From positions 1 through 41,322 of the forward strand of contig CALUCI010000027.1 in assembly GCA_943914515.1 (NCBI GenBank): 41,322 bases of DNA, given 5' to 3'. This DNA comes from an uncultured Pseudomonas sp. Lineage in GTDB: Bacteria > Pseudomonadota > Gammaproteobacteria > Pseudomonadales > Pseudomonadaceae. The position numbers and the translations under genes were made by a program. Under the pieces are notes generated by a model that worked only from the letters and a program-made list of their open reading frames with translations, did not search any database and had not been told where the DNA came from. Of the stretch, positions 25,513 through 33,050 are shown in pieces; position 1 is the first letter of the stretch, and the number at the start of each line of letters is the position of its first letter.

Positions 25513-26379
25513 ATGAATTTTTACATCAACCAGTTGCAGAAGAAGCCGGCGTTTCGCGAGCAGGTCTACGCGGGCGATATCTTCCTCGATACCAATCTGC
25601 GCAGCGCCCACGAACTCTGTGCGCTGGCCCGCCACAGCATCACCGAAGCCTTCGACGGCGAGACCGACCACCTGTCGCTGCACAAGCAGATGCCGGTGGA
25701 AACCTTCGTCGAGCACGTCACCCGCCTCAAGCGCAAATTCACCAACGGTCCCCAGGCCAAGGCGCTGATCCGCGACTACATCCTGGAAATCGGTGCCGAT
25801 CCGAACGACTACATCTTCGACGTGCCACGGGTACGCGTGGTGCCCAACTACGATTACCTGCACGCCGGTGTCAGTTACGCCTACAAGGCGCACCGCGATA
25901 CCTGGTACGGCAGCGTCGATTGCCAGTTGAACACCTGGATGCCGATCTACAGCATCGAGCCGGACCAGACCATGATGATCAACCCGGCCTACTTCACCAC
26001 GCCGGTGCAGAACTCTTCCCACACCTGGAGCCTGACCGACTGGATCACCAACCAGCGCCTCAAGGCCAAGGACAATGTCACCGAAGAAACCCGCGTCCAT
26101 CCGGTGCCGCTGGAAGAGATCGACAACAGCGCGGAAATCCGCGTCGCCGCCAACAGTGGCGAGATGCTGGTGTTCTCCGGTTCACACCTGCACGGCACCG
26201 TGGCCAACCACACCGACCGTATCCGTTTCAGCGTGGACTTCCGTCTTATCCACCTGCAGGACCTGATTCAGAAGCGCGGCGCACCGAACGTCGATAACGG
26301 CTGTTTCGACGTCGAGGCCGGCTTCAAAGACCTTTTCCATGCCAGCGACTTTTCGCAATTCCAGGGAGTTAATCCATGA
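25513..26379 (+). CDS. Putative Fe(II)/2-oxoglutarate-dependent oxygenase
   Basis: A 288-aa soluble protein with the outline of a cupin-fold Fe(II)/2OG oxygenase: a candidate first metal pair AHRDTW (H127, D129), a distal histidine in SGSHLHGTV (H225 or H227), and the 2OG-binding arginine shortly after in HTDRIRFSVDFR (R236 or R238). Between the two lie NTWMPIYSIEPDQTMMINPAYF strands. The frame runs upstream to 25300, but ATG 25513 has AGGAAGAGG 3-11 bases before it and is the clear start. It overlaps the methyltransferase gene by 4 bp. Expression should depend on FliA and hence on flagellar assembly; hydroxylation of a sugar, lipid or flagellin-linked group is a plausible role. Confidence 0.8.
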   Translation: MNFYINQLQKKPAFREQVYAGDIFLDTNLRSAHELCALARHSITEAFDGETDHLSLHKQMPVETFVEHVTRLKRKFTNGPQAKALIRDYILEIGADPNDYIFDVPRVRVVPNYDYLHAGVSYAYKAHRDTWYGSVDCQLNTWMPIYSIEPDQTMMINPAYFTTPVQNSSHTWSLTDWITNQRLKAKDNVTEETRVHPVPLEEIDNSAEIRVAANSGEMLVFSGSHLHGTVANHTDRIRFSVDFRLIHLQDLIQKRGAPNVDNGCFDVEAGFKDLFHASDFSQFQGVNP

Positions 26380-27098
26380 CCAAGCGTCGTCTGACTGCTG
26401 CTGAGGTCGAGTACAACGAAAAGCGCGCCAGCGTGCTGAGCCGCGTCGATGCCCAATACGTGGCCGATGCCCCCTTCGTCTTCGCCAACCGCATCGCGGT
26501 GACTGCGGCGTTGTCGCGGATCGAGCTGTTCAAGATGGTCCAGGACATTCCTGGGGCCATCGTTGAATGCGGCGTCTACAAGGGCAATTCGTTGATGTTG
26601 TACATGCAGCTGTCGATGATTCTGGAGCCGTATGCGATCAACCGTTCGATCATCGGCTTCGACACCTTCCAGGGCTTTGCCAGCATCGATGAGAAGGAAG
26701 ACCCGGCGGACATCAACGAGAGCATGTTCTCCGATACCGACGAGACCCTGATCCAGGACATGATCGAGGCCAACGACCTGATCCGTCCGGTCAACCGCAT
26801 CCCGCGTTGCGAGATCGTCAAGGGCGACATCCTCGAAACCGTGCCGGCCTTCGTCAAGACCCGCCCGGACCTGGTGGTGGCAATGTTGATCCTCGACACC
26901 GACCTGTATTCGTCGACCAAGGTGGCGCTGGAGACCTTCCTGCCGTACATGCCCAAGGGCGCCATTGTGGTCCTGGACGAAGTCGCCTACCGCAACTTCC
27001 CCGGCGAAACCGCCGCCCTGCGCGATGTGCTGGACCTGAACAAGATCGAGCTCAAGCGCCTGCCGTTCGATTCTTCGGTGGGTTACTTCCGCGTCTGA
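26376..27098 (+). CDS. TylF/MycF-family O-methyltransferase
   Basis: A 240-aa S-adenosylmethionine-dependent methyltransferase of the macrocin-O-methyltransferase (TylF) family. Visible motifs: the SAM-binding loop IVECGVYKGNSLMLY, strand IIGFDTFQGFASI, and the metal-binding LILDTDLYSSTKVALE with PKGAIVVLDEVAYRNFPGE. Family members methylate sugar hydroxyls in antibiotics and in surface glycans. ATGA overlap with the oxygenase gene means the two act together. Driven from the FliA promoter upstream, it is a good candidate for modifying flagellin glycan. No glycosyltransferase gene is present in the window. Confidence 0.88.
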   Translation: MTKRRLTAAEVEYNEKRASVLSRVDAQYVADAPFVFANRIAVTAALSRIELFKMVQDIPGAIVECGVYKGNSLMLYMQLSMILEPYAINRSIIGFDTFQGFASIDEKEDPADINESMFSDTDETLIQDMIEANDLIRPVNRIPRCEIVKGDILETVPAFVKTRPDLVVAMLILDTDLYSSTKVALETFLPYMPKGAIVVLDEVAYRNFPGETAALRDVLDLNKIELKRLPFDSSVGYFRV

Positions 27099-27118
27099 TC
27101 TGTTTCAGGCTGAATAGG

Positions 27119-27228
27119 CCGGGGCCGCTGTGCGGCCCTTTCGCGGGTAAACCCGCTCCTACGGCATGTATCGCCACTGTAGGAGCGAGCTTGCTCGCGA
27201 AAGGGCCGCGCAGCGGCCCCGGTTTTTT
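27119..27228. repeat. REP doublet forming long cruciform, convergent terminator
   Basis: The 27-base arms 27119-27145 and 27196-27222 are inverted copies differing at one base (a G-T pair). Between them are two smaller hairpins: GCGGGT/ACCCGC (27143-27156) and GCGAGC/GCTCGC (27185-27198), joined by inverted GCTCCTAC / GTAGGAGC. These are the classic Pseudomonas REP signatures in head-to-head orientation. A TTTTTT run at 27223-27228 makes the structure a likely terminator for the + strand methyltransferase, and it lies just past the lpdV stop on the other strand. Confidence 0.93.
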
Positions 27229-27243
27229 CACACGAACGCTGTA

Positions 27244-28632
27244 TCAGATATGCAGCGCATGCCCCAACGCCCGCAGCGCCGCTTCCTGCACCGCCTCACC
27301 CAGGGTCGGGTGAGCATGGATAGTGCCCGCCACATCTTCCAGTCGTGCGCCCATTTCCAGTGACTGGGCGAATGCCGTGGACAGCTCCGACACGCCAACC
27401 CCCACCGCCTGCCAACCGACGATCAGGTGATTGTCGCGGCGCGCCACCACGCGCACGAAGCCGCTTTTCGATTCCAGGGTCATCGCCCGGCCATTGGCCG
27501 CGAACGGGAACTGCGCCACCACGCAGTCCAGTCCGGCGTCCTTTGCCGCTTCCGGGGTCTTGCCGGCCACCACCAGCTCCGGATCGGTGAAACACACCGC
27601 AGCGATGCCCGCCGGGGCGAAGGCGCGCTGCTTGCCTGCGACCAGTTCAGCAACCATCTCGCCCTGGGCCATCGCCCGGTGCGCCAGCATCGGCTCGCCG
27701 GTCAGGTCGCCAATGGCCCAGACGTTGCGCATGCTGGTCTGGCAGCGCTCGTCGATGGCAATGGCCGCGCCGTTCATGTTCAGCGCCAGTGCTTCAAGAT
27801 TGAAGCCCTTGCTGCGGGGGCGGCGACCCACCGCGACCAGCACCTGGTCGGTGTCCAGCGCCAGTTCCGCGCCTTCCGGGGTGCGCACGCGCAGGCGCGT
27901 CTCGGCGGCATCGAAGCCTTCGACGCTGTGTCCCAGGTACAGCTTCACGCCGAGCTTCTTCAGCGATTCGGCCACCGGTTGGGTCAACTCGGCGTCATAG
28001 GTCGGCAGGATGCGTTCGCGGGCTTCGACCACGCTGACCTCGACCCCGAGCTTGCGGTAGACGATGCCCAGTTCCAGGCCGATATAGCCGCCACCCACCA
28101 CGGTCAGGCGTTTCGGCAGGCTGGTTGGCGACAGCGCCTCGGTCGACGAAATGACCGGCCCGCCGAGCGGCAGCATCGGCAGTTCGACGCTGCTGGAGCC
28201 CGTTGCCAGCAACAGGTGCTCGCACTGGATACGCAGGTCCTGGCCTTCGATCTCGACCTGCTTGCCGTCGATGATCTTCGCCCAGCCATGGATCACCTTG
28301 ACGTCGTTCTTTTTCAACAGCGCCGCGACGCCGCTGGTCAGACGGTCGACGATGCCGTCTTTCCACGCCACGCTCTGGCCGATGTCCAGGGTTGGCGGCT
28401 GGACCTTGATGCCCAGGTTCGAGTGCTCGCTGTGTTGCGTGGTCTGGTGGAACTGCTCGGCCACATGGATCAGTGCCTTGGACGGAATGCAGCCGATGTT
28501 CAGGCAGGTACCGCCCAGCGCCTGGCCTTCCACCAGCACGGTGGGGATGCCCAACTGCCCGGCACGAATCGCCGCGATGTAGCCGCCAGGGCCGCCGCCG
28601 ATGATCAGCAGCGTGGTATTGAGGGTCTGCAT
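27244..28632 (-). CDS. lpdV: Dihydrolipoamide dehydrogenase LPD-Val (E3)
   Basis: A 462-aa FAD enzyme that reoxidises lipoamide in the branched-chain keto acid dehydrogenase complex, making NADH. It shows FAD-binding IGGGPGGYIAAIRAGQLG, redox disulfide GGTCLNIGC (C43, C48), NAD-binding VVGGGYIGLELG, second FAD motif VWAIGDLTGEPML, and the C-terminal catalytic HAHPTLGEAVQ (His-Glu). It is close to P. putida LpdV over its length. The start ATG 28632 overlaps the bkdB stop; a GTG at 28638 also fits the frame. Last gene of the bkd operon, ending at the REP structure. Confidence 0.97.
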   Translation of the reverse strand: MQTLNTTLLIIGGGPGGYIAAIRAGQLGIPTVLVEGQALGGTCLNIGCIPSKALIHVAEQFHQTTQHSEHSNLGIKVQPPTLDIGQSVAWKDGIVDRLTSGVAALLKKNDVKVIHGWAKIIDGKQVEIEGQDLRIQCEHLLLATGSSSVELPMLPLGGPVISSTEALSPTSLPKRLTVVGGGYIGLELGIVYRKLGVEVSVVEARERILPTYDAELTQPVAESLKKLGVKLYLGHSVEGFDAAETRLRVRTPEGAELALDTDQVLVAVGRRPRSKGFNLEALALNMNGAAIAIDERCQTSMRNVWAIGDLTGEPMLAHRAMAQGEMVAELVAGKQRAFAPAGIAAVCFTDPELVVAGKTPEAAKDAGLDCVVAQFPFAANGRAMTLESKSGFVRVVARRDNHLIVGWQAVGVGVSELSTAFAQSLEMGARLEDVAGTIHAHPTLGEAVQEAALRALGHALHI

Positions 28633-28634
28633 GG

Positions 28635-29933
28635 TCACTCCACAAACAGGCTGGCGGGTTGTTCGAGCAGGCCGCGGATGGCCTGGATGAAGAGCGCTGC
28701 ATCCATGCCGTCGACCACGCGGTGATCGAACGAGCTGGAGAGGTTCATCATCTTGCGGATGACGATCTGGCCGTTGATCACCATCGGCCGTTCGACCATG
28801 CGGTTGACTCCGACGATGGCGACTTCCGGGGTGTTGACCACCGGCGTGCTGACGATGCCGCCGAGCGCGCCGAGGCTGGTCAGGGTGATCGTCGAGCCGG
28901 TGAGTTCTTCACGAGTGGCCTTGTTGCCGCGTGCGGCATTGGCCAGGCGGACGATCTCGCCGGCGTTGGCCCACAGGCTGCCGGCTTCGGCGTGACGCAG
29001 TACCGGCACCATCAGGCCGTTGTCGCCCTGGGTGGCGATGCCCACGTGCACCGCGCCATGGCGAGTGATGACCTGGCCTTCATCGTCGTAGGTCGCGTTG
29101 ATCTGCGGGAACTCGCGCAGGGCCACGACCATGGCCCGTACCAGAAACGGCAGCAGGGTCAGCTTGCCGCGGCTGTCGCCCCATTTCTTGTTCAGGTGCA
29201 CGCGCAGTTCTTCCAGCGCGGTGACGTCGATTTCTTCGACATAACTGAAATGCGCCACCCGGCGTTTGGCGTCCTGCATGCGCTGGGCGATCTTGCGGCG
29301 CAGGCCGATGACCGGGATCTGTTCGCTGTCGCTGCGCTTGGCGTAACCGGACGGCGCCGCGTCGCCGCGGGTCGGCTGGGTGAGGAAGGCATCGAGGTCT
29401 TCATGCAGGATGCGTCCGGCCGGACCGCTGCCGTGTACGTAGCGCAACTCGATACCGGCGTCCCAGGCGCGCTTGCGCACGGCGGGCGAAGCCAGTGGGC
29501 GTTCGTTGGCATCCCGTGGAACGATTGGTGCGCTGCGCGGGGTGTCGGCGTGTGCCGGGGCTTCGGCGGCTGCGGGTTTGGCTTCGACCACTGGGGCCGC
29601 CACCGAGGCTGCCACTGCAGCGGTCGCTGTGGCGACCGGGGCGCTGGCAACCGCTGCCGGTTTGCTCGCGCCTTCCTTATGATTGCCGGCACCTTCGACT
29701 TCGATGCGGATCAGCTCGCTGCCCACCGCCATGACTTCGCCCGGCTGGCCGCCGAGGGCAAGCACCTTGCCACTGACCGGCGAGGGGATTTCTACCGTGG
29801 CCTTGTCGGTCATGACATCGGCGACGACCTGGTCTTCGCTGACGGTGTCGCCGACCTTGACGAACCATTCCACCAGTTCAACCTGTGCGATGCCTTCGCC
29901 AATGTCCGGCATCTTGATGACGTGCGTGCCCAT
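28635..29933 (-). CDS. bkdB: Branched-chain keto acid dehydrogenase E2 (lipoamide acyltransferase)
   Basis: A 432-aa core protein of the complex that transfers branched acyl groups to CoA. Order of domains: N-terminal lipoyl domain (1-80) with lipoylation lysine K44 in MTDKATVEIP; an Ala/Pro-rich flexible linker; a peripheral-subunit-binding domain (ASPAVRKRAWDAGIELRYV...GPAGRILHEDLDAFL); and the catalytic domain ending with SSSFDHRVVDGMDAALF, which contains the active-site His and Asp. It is one base from the bkdA2 stop and overlaps lpdV slightly, as expected for the bkd operon. Function is well supported by family and context. Confidence 0.97.
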   Translation of the reverse strand: MGTHVIKMPDIGEGIAQVELVEWFVKVGDTVSEDQVVADVMTDKATVEIPSPVSGKVLALGGQPGEVMAVGSELIRIEVEGAGNHKEGASKPAAVASAPVATATAAVAASVAAPVVEAKPAAAEAPAHADTPRSAPIVPRDANERPLASPAVRKRAWDAGIELRYVHGSGPAGRILHEDLDAFLTQPTRGDAAPSGYAKRSDSEQIPVIGLRRKIAQRMQDAKRRVAHFSYVEEIDVTALEELRVHLNKKWGDSRGKLTLLPFLVRAMVVALREFPQINATYDDEGQVITRHGAVHVGIATQGDNGLMVPVLRHAEAGSLWANAGEIVRLANAARGNKATREELTGSTITLTSLGALGGIVSTPVVNTPEVAIVGVNRMVERPMVINGQIVIRKMMNLSSSFDHRVVDGMDAALFIQAIRGLLEQPASLFVE

Positions 29934-30992
29934 TCAGACCTCCATGACCCGTTTCAATGCTGCGCCGACCCGCGAAGGGCCAGGGAAGTACGCCCACTCC
30001 TGCGCATGCGGGTAAGGGGTGTCCCAGCCGGTGACGCGCTCGATCGGTGCTTCGAGGTGGTGGAAGCAGTGTTCCTGCACCAGCGACACCAGTTCGGCGC
30101 CGAAACCGCAGGTGCGGGTGGCTTCATGCACGACCACGCAGCGGCCGGTCTTCTTCACCGAGGCGACGATGGTTTCCAGGTCCAGCGGCCAGAGGCTACG
30201 CAGGTCGATGACTTCGGCGTCGACGCCGGTTTCCTCGGCGGCAACCTGGGAGACATACACCGTGGTGCCGTAGGTCAGCACCGTGACGTCGTTGCCGGGG
30301 CGGGTAATGGCCGCCTTGTCCAGCGGCACCGTGTAGTAGCCATCCGGCACGGCACTGGCCGGATGTTTCGACCACGGCGTTACCGGGCGGTCGTGGTGGC
30401 CGTCGAACGGGCCGTTATACAGGCGCTTGGGTTCGAGGAAGATCACCGGGTCGTCGTTCTCGATCGAGGCAATCAGCAGGCCCTTGGCGTCGTAGGGGTT
30501 GGACGGCATCACCGTGCGCAGGCCGCAGACCTGGGTGAACATCGCTTCCGGGCTCTGGCTGTGGGTCTGGCCGCCGTAGATGCCGCCGCCGCAGGGCATG
30601 CGCAGGGTCAGCGGCGAGATGAACTCACCGGCCGAGCGGTAACGCAGGCGGGCCATCTCGGAGACGATCTGGTCGGAGGCCGGGTAGAAATAGTCGGCGA
30701 ACTGGATTTCAACGACCGGGCGCAGGCCATAGGCGCCCATGCCGACGGCGGTACCGACGATGCCGCTTTCCGAGATGGGCGCGTCGAATACCCGCGACTT
30801 GCCGTATTTGTTCTGCAGACCTTCGGTGCAGCGGAACACGCCGCCGAAGTAGCCAACGTCCTGGCCATAGACGACCACGTTGTCATCGCGTTCGAGCATG
30901 ATGTCCATCGCCGAGCGCAGCGCCTGGATCATGGTCATGGTGGTGGTCGCCATGGCGGTTTCCATCTGGATTGAAGTGTTGTGATCGTTCAT
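29934..30992 (-). CDS. bkdA2: Branched-chain 2-oxo acid dehydrogenase E1 beta
   Basis: A 352-aa beta subunit of the thiamine-diphosphate E1 decarboxylase acting on keto acids from Val, Leu and Ile. The start MNDHNTSIQMETAMATTTMT is like P. putida BkdA2, and the frame upstream to 31088 overlaps bkdA1 and is rejected. Conserved stretches include YGQDVGYFGGVFRCTEGL, DAPISESGIVGTAVGMGAYG, PCGGGIYGGQTHSQSPEA and the C-terminal WDTPYPHAQEWAYFPG. Its ATG follows the bkdA1 stop by one base, giving coupled synthesis of the two E1 subunits. Confidence 0.97.
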   Translation of the reverse strand: MNDHNTSIQMETAMATTTMTMIQALRSAMDIMLERDDNVVVYGQDVGYFGGVFRCTEGLQNKYGKSRVFDAPISESGIVGTAVGMGAYGLRPVVEIQFADYFYPASDQIVSEMARLRYRSAGEFISPLTLRMPCGGGIYGGQTHSQSPEAMFTQVCGLRTVMPSNPYDAKGLLIASIENDDPVIFLEPKRLYNGPFDGHHDRPVTPWSKHPASAVPDGYYTVPLDKAAITRPGNDVTVLTYGTTVYVSQVAAEETGVDAEVIDLRSLWPLDLETIVASVKKTGRCVVVHEATRTCGFGAELVSLVQEHCFHHLEAPIERVTGWDTPYPHAQEWAYFPGPSRVGAALKRVMEV

Positions 30993-30993
30993 C

Positions 30994-32226
30994 TCAGATC
31001 CCCAGTTCCTGGCGCTGCCGGCGCAGGTGCTCCGGCATTTCCTTGTAGACGTCTTCGAACATCGAGGCCGGGCTTGGCATCTGCCCACCAGCCAGGGTGC
31101 CGTACTGCTCGGCTTCCTTCTGTGCGGCGATGATTTCGGCTTCGAGTTCGGCGCTGACGGCCTGGTGTTCTTCTTCCGACCAGTGCCCGGTGGCGATCAG
31201 GTGCTGCTTGAGACGGGCAATCGGGTCGCCGAGCGGGAAGTGGCTCCAGTCATCGGCAGGACGGTATTTGGATGGATCGTCCGAGGTCGAGTGCGGGCCG
31301 GCGCGGTAGGTGACCCATTCGATCAGCGTCGGGCCATAGCCGCGGCGGGCGCGTTCGGCGGCCCAGCGCGAGGCGGCGTAGACGGCGATGAAGTCGTTGC
31401 CGTCGACCCGCAGCGAGGCGATGCCGCAACCGACGCCACGTCCGGCGAAGGTGGTGGCTTCGCCGCCAGCGATGGCCTGGAAGGTGGAGATCGCCCACTG
31501 GTTGTTGACCACGTTGAGGATCACCGGTGCGCGGTAGACGTGGGCGAAGGTCAGGGCGGTGTGGAAGTCCGATTCGGCAGTGGCGCCGTCACCGATCCAC
31601 GCCGAGGCGATCTTGGTATCGCCCTTGATCGCCGAGGCCATGGCCCAGCCAACGGCCTGGACGAACTGGGTGGCGAGGTTGCCGCTGATGGTGAAGAAGC
31701 CGGCTTCGCGTACCGAGTACATGATCGGCAACTGCCGGCCCTTGAGCGGATCGCGCTCGTTGGACAGCAACTGGCAGATCATCTCGGTCAGCGACACGTC
31801 GCGGGCCATCAGGATGCTTTGCTGGCGGTAGGTCGGGAAGCACATGTCGCTGCGGTTCAGCGCCAGCGCCTGGGCGCTGCCGATGGCTTCCTCGCCGAGG
31901 CTCTGCATGTAGAAAGACATCTTCTTCTGGCGCTGGGCAACCACCATGCGGCTGTCGAACAGCCGGGTTTTCAGCATGGTGCGCATGCCGCGGCGCAGCA
32001 GTTGCGGGTCGATGTCCTCGGCCCAGGGGCCAACGGCATTGCCGTGCTCGTCGAGCACGCGAATCAGGCTGTAGGCCAGGTCGGCGGTATCGGCGGGTTC
32101 GGCATCGATGGACGGTTTGCGGACCAGGCCGGCGTCGGCCAGTCGCAGATAGGAAAAGTCGGTCTGGCAGCCTGGCCGGCCTGTAGGCTCGGGCACATGC
32201 AGACGCAGGGGGGCGTACTCGTTCAT
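30994..32226 (-). CDS. bkdA1: Branched-chain 2-oxo acid dehydrogenase E1 alpha
   Basis: A 410-aa alpha subunit of E1, first gene of the operon. The start MNEYAPLRLHVPEPTGRPGC matches P. putida BkdA1. The thiamine-diphosphate motif runs from WIGDGATAESDFHTALTFA to LNVVNNQWAIST, the GDG...NN signature. The loop YRAGPHSTSDDPSKYRP matches the substrate-channel/phosphorylation loop of mammalian E1 alpha. Together with BkdA2, BkdB and LpdV it gives a complete complex feeding branched-chain acyl-CoA to catabolism and fatty-acid primers. Transcription starts in the 199-bp gap shared with bkdR. Confidence 0.97.
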   Translation of the reverse strand: MNEYAPLRLHVPEPTGRPGCQTDFSYLRLADAGLVRKPSIDAEPADTADLAYSLIRVLDEHGNAVGPWAEDIDPQLLRRGMRTMLKTRLFDSRMVVAQRQKKMSFYMQSLGEEAIGSAQALALNRSDMCFPTYRQQSILMARDVSLTEMICQLLSNERDPLKGRQLPIMYSVREAGFFTISGNLATQFVQAVGWAMASAIKGDTKIASAWIGDGATAESDFHTALTFAHVYRAPVILNVVNNQWAISTFQAIAGGEATTFAGRGVGCGIASLRVDGNDFIAVYAASRWAAERARRGYGPTLIEWVTYRAGPHSTSDDPSKYRPADDWSHFPLGDPIARLKQHLIATGHWSEEEHQAVSAELEAEIIAAQKEAEQYGTLAGGQMPSPASMFEDVYKEMPEHLRRQRQELGI

Positions 32227-32337
32227 GCTTTTTTACGCTCGCTCTGTCTTGTGTTTTTGTTGAGCTTTGAAGCGGTCGCTACTGATTCCGGCTCGTGACC
32301 AGAGAGTCAGTCCTGGCTACATGATATTCCGCCCCCG

Positions 32338-32395
32338 GAAGAATATTTTTCTGATGTTGATTGCCTTTGCCGTGGCGCGCAGATAAATATTCTTC
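32338..32395. promoter_or_regulatory. Probable BkdR operator region, 11-bp inverted repeat
   Basis: Perfect inverted repeat GAAGAATATTT (32338-32348) and AAATATTCTTC (32385-32395), 36 bases apart, in the bkdA1-bkdR gap; a related half-site GATATTCC lies at 32323-32330. The separation (about four helical turns centre to centre) fits an Lrp-type octamer wrapping DNA. BkdR of P. putida is known to bind this gap, to activate bkd and to repress itself. Confidence 0.65.
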
Positions 32396-32425
32396 AAAAC
32401 AACAATGGGCAGGGTAATTTTTCTC

Positions 32426-32917
32426 ATGCGTAAACTGGATCGGACTGACATCGGCATTCTCAACAGCCTTCAGGAAAATGCCCGGATCACCAACGCCGAG
32501 CTGGCCCGCTCGGTGAACCTGTCGCCCACACCGTGCTTCAACCGGGTCAAGGCGCTGGAGGAGCTGGGGGTGATCCGCCAGCAGGTCACGCTGCTGGCGC
32601 CGGAGGTGCTGGGGCTGGATGTGAACGTGTTCATTCACGTCAGCCTGGAGAAACAGGTCGAGCAGTCGTTGCACCGCTTCGAGGAAGAAATCGCCGAGCG
32701 CCCGGAAGTGATGGAGTGCTACCTGATGACCGGCGACCCGGATTACCTGCTGCGGGTGTTGTTGCCCAGCATTCAGGCGCTGGAGCGCTTTCTCGACTAC
32801 CTGACCCGCCTGCCCGGTGTGGCCAACATCCGTTCCAGCTTTGCCCTCAAGCAGGTGCGCTACAAGACCGCGCTGCCGTTGCCGGCCAATGGTCTGACGC
32901 TGCAGGAGTCGCGATAG
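32426..32917 (+). CDS. bkdR: Lrp-family activator of the bkd operon
   Basis: A 163-aa Lrp/AsnC regulator. The N-terminal winged helix is MRKLDRTDIGILNSLQENAR through LSPTPCFNRVKALEELGVI, and the C-terminal RAM ligand domain contains HVSLEKQVEQSLHRFEEEI, MTGDPDYLLRVLLPS and LPGVANIRSSFALKQVRYKTALPL. The protein is near-identical to P. putida BkdR, which senses branched-chain amino acids and activates the divergent operon. The frame runs upstream to 32405 but MRKLDRTD at 32426 is the family start. Confidence 0.97.
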   Translation: MRKLDRTDIGILNSLQENARITNAELARSVNLSPTPCFNRVKALEELGVIRQQVTLLAPEVLGLDVNVFIHVSLEKQVEQSLHRFEEEIAERPEVMECYLMTGDPDYLLRVLLPSIQALERFLDYLTRLPGVANIRSSFALKQVRYKTALPLPANGLTLQESR

Positions 32918-32959
32918 CGGTGATCTGCACATGTCCGGAGTGTAGAAAATCACGATCAT

Positions 32960-32977
32960 TTGGCCACTTATATGCTT
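32960..32977 (+). promoter_or_regulatory. Possible sigma-54 promoter of glutamine-synthetase-like gene
   Basis: TTGGCC at 32960-32965 and ATGCTT at 32972-32977 give the GG-N10-GC spacing of sigma-54 promoters (GG 32962-32963, GC 32974-32975). The -24 box is good; the -12 box has ATGCT instead of TTGCT. It lies 75-90 bases before the start codon. Sigma-54 control would suit a nitrogen-scavenging enzyme. Confidence 0.4.
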
Positions 32978-33050
32978 GATATTTTGAACGCCGGCTGAGT
33001 ATGTTGTGGGGTCGCCGTTTCCGGCATGCGAAAACAACAAGGATAGAGTC

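Noticed and set aside
28659..30974. A 771-codon open frame on the + strand opposite bkdB and bkdA2
   Set aside because: It is antisense to two intact, well-recognised enzyme genes, and its translation is His/Asp/Gly-rich low-complexity with no motifs, typical of a GC-rich shadow frame.
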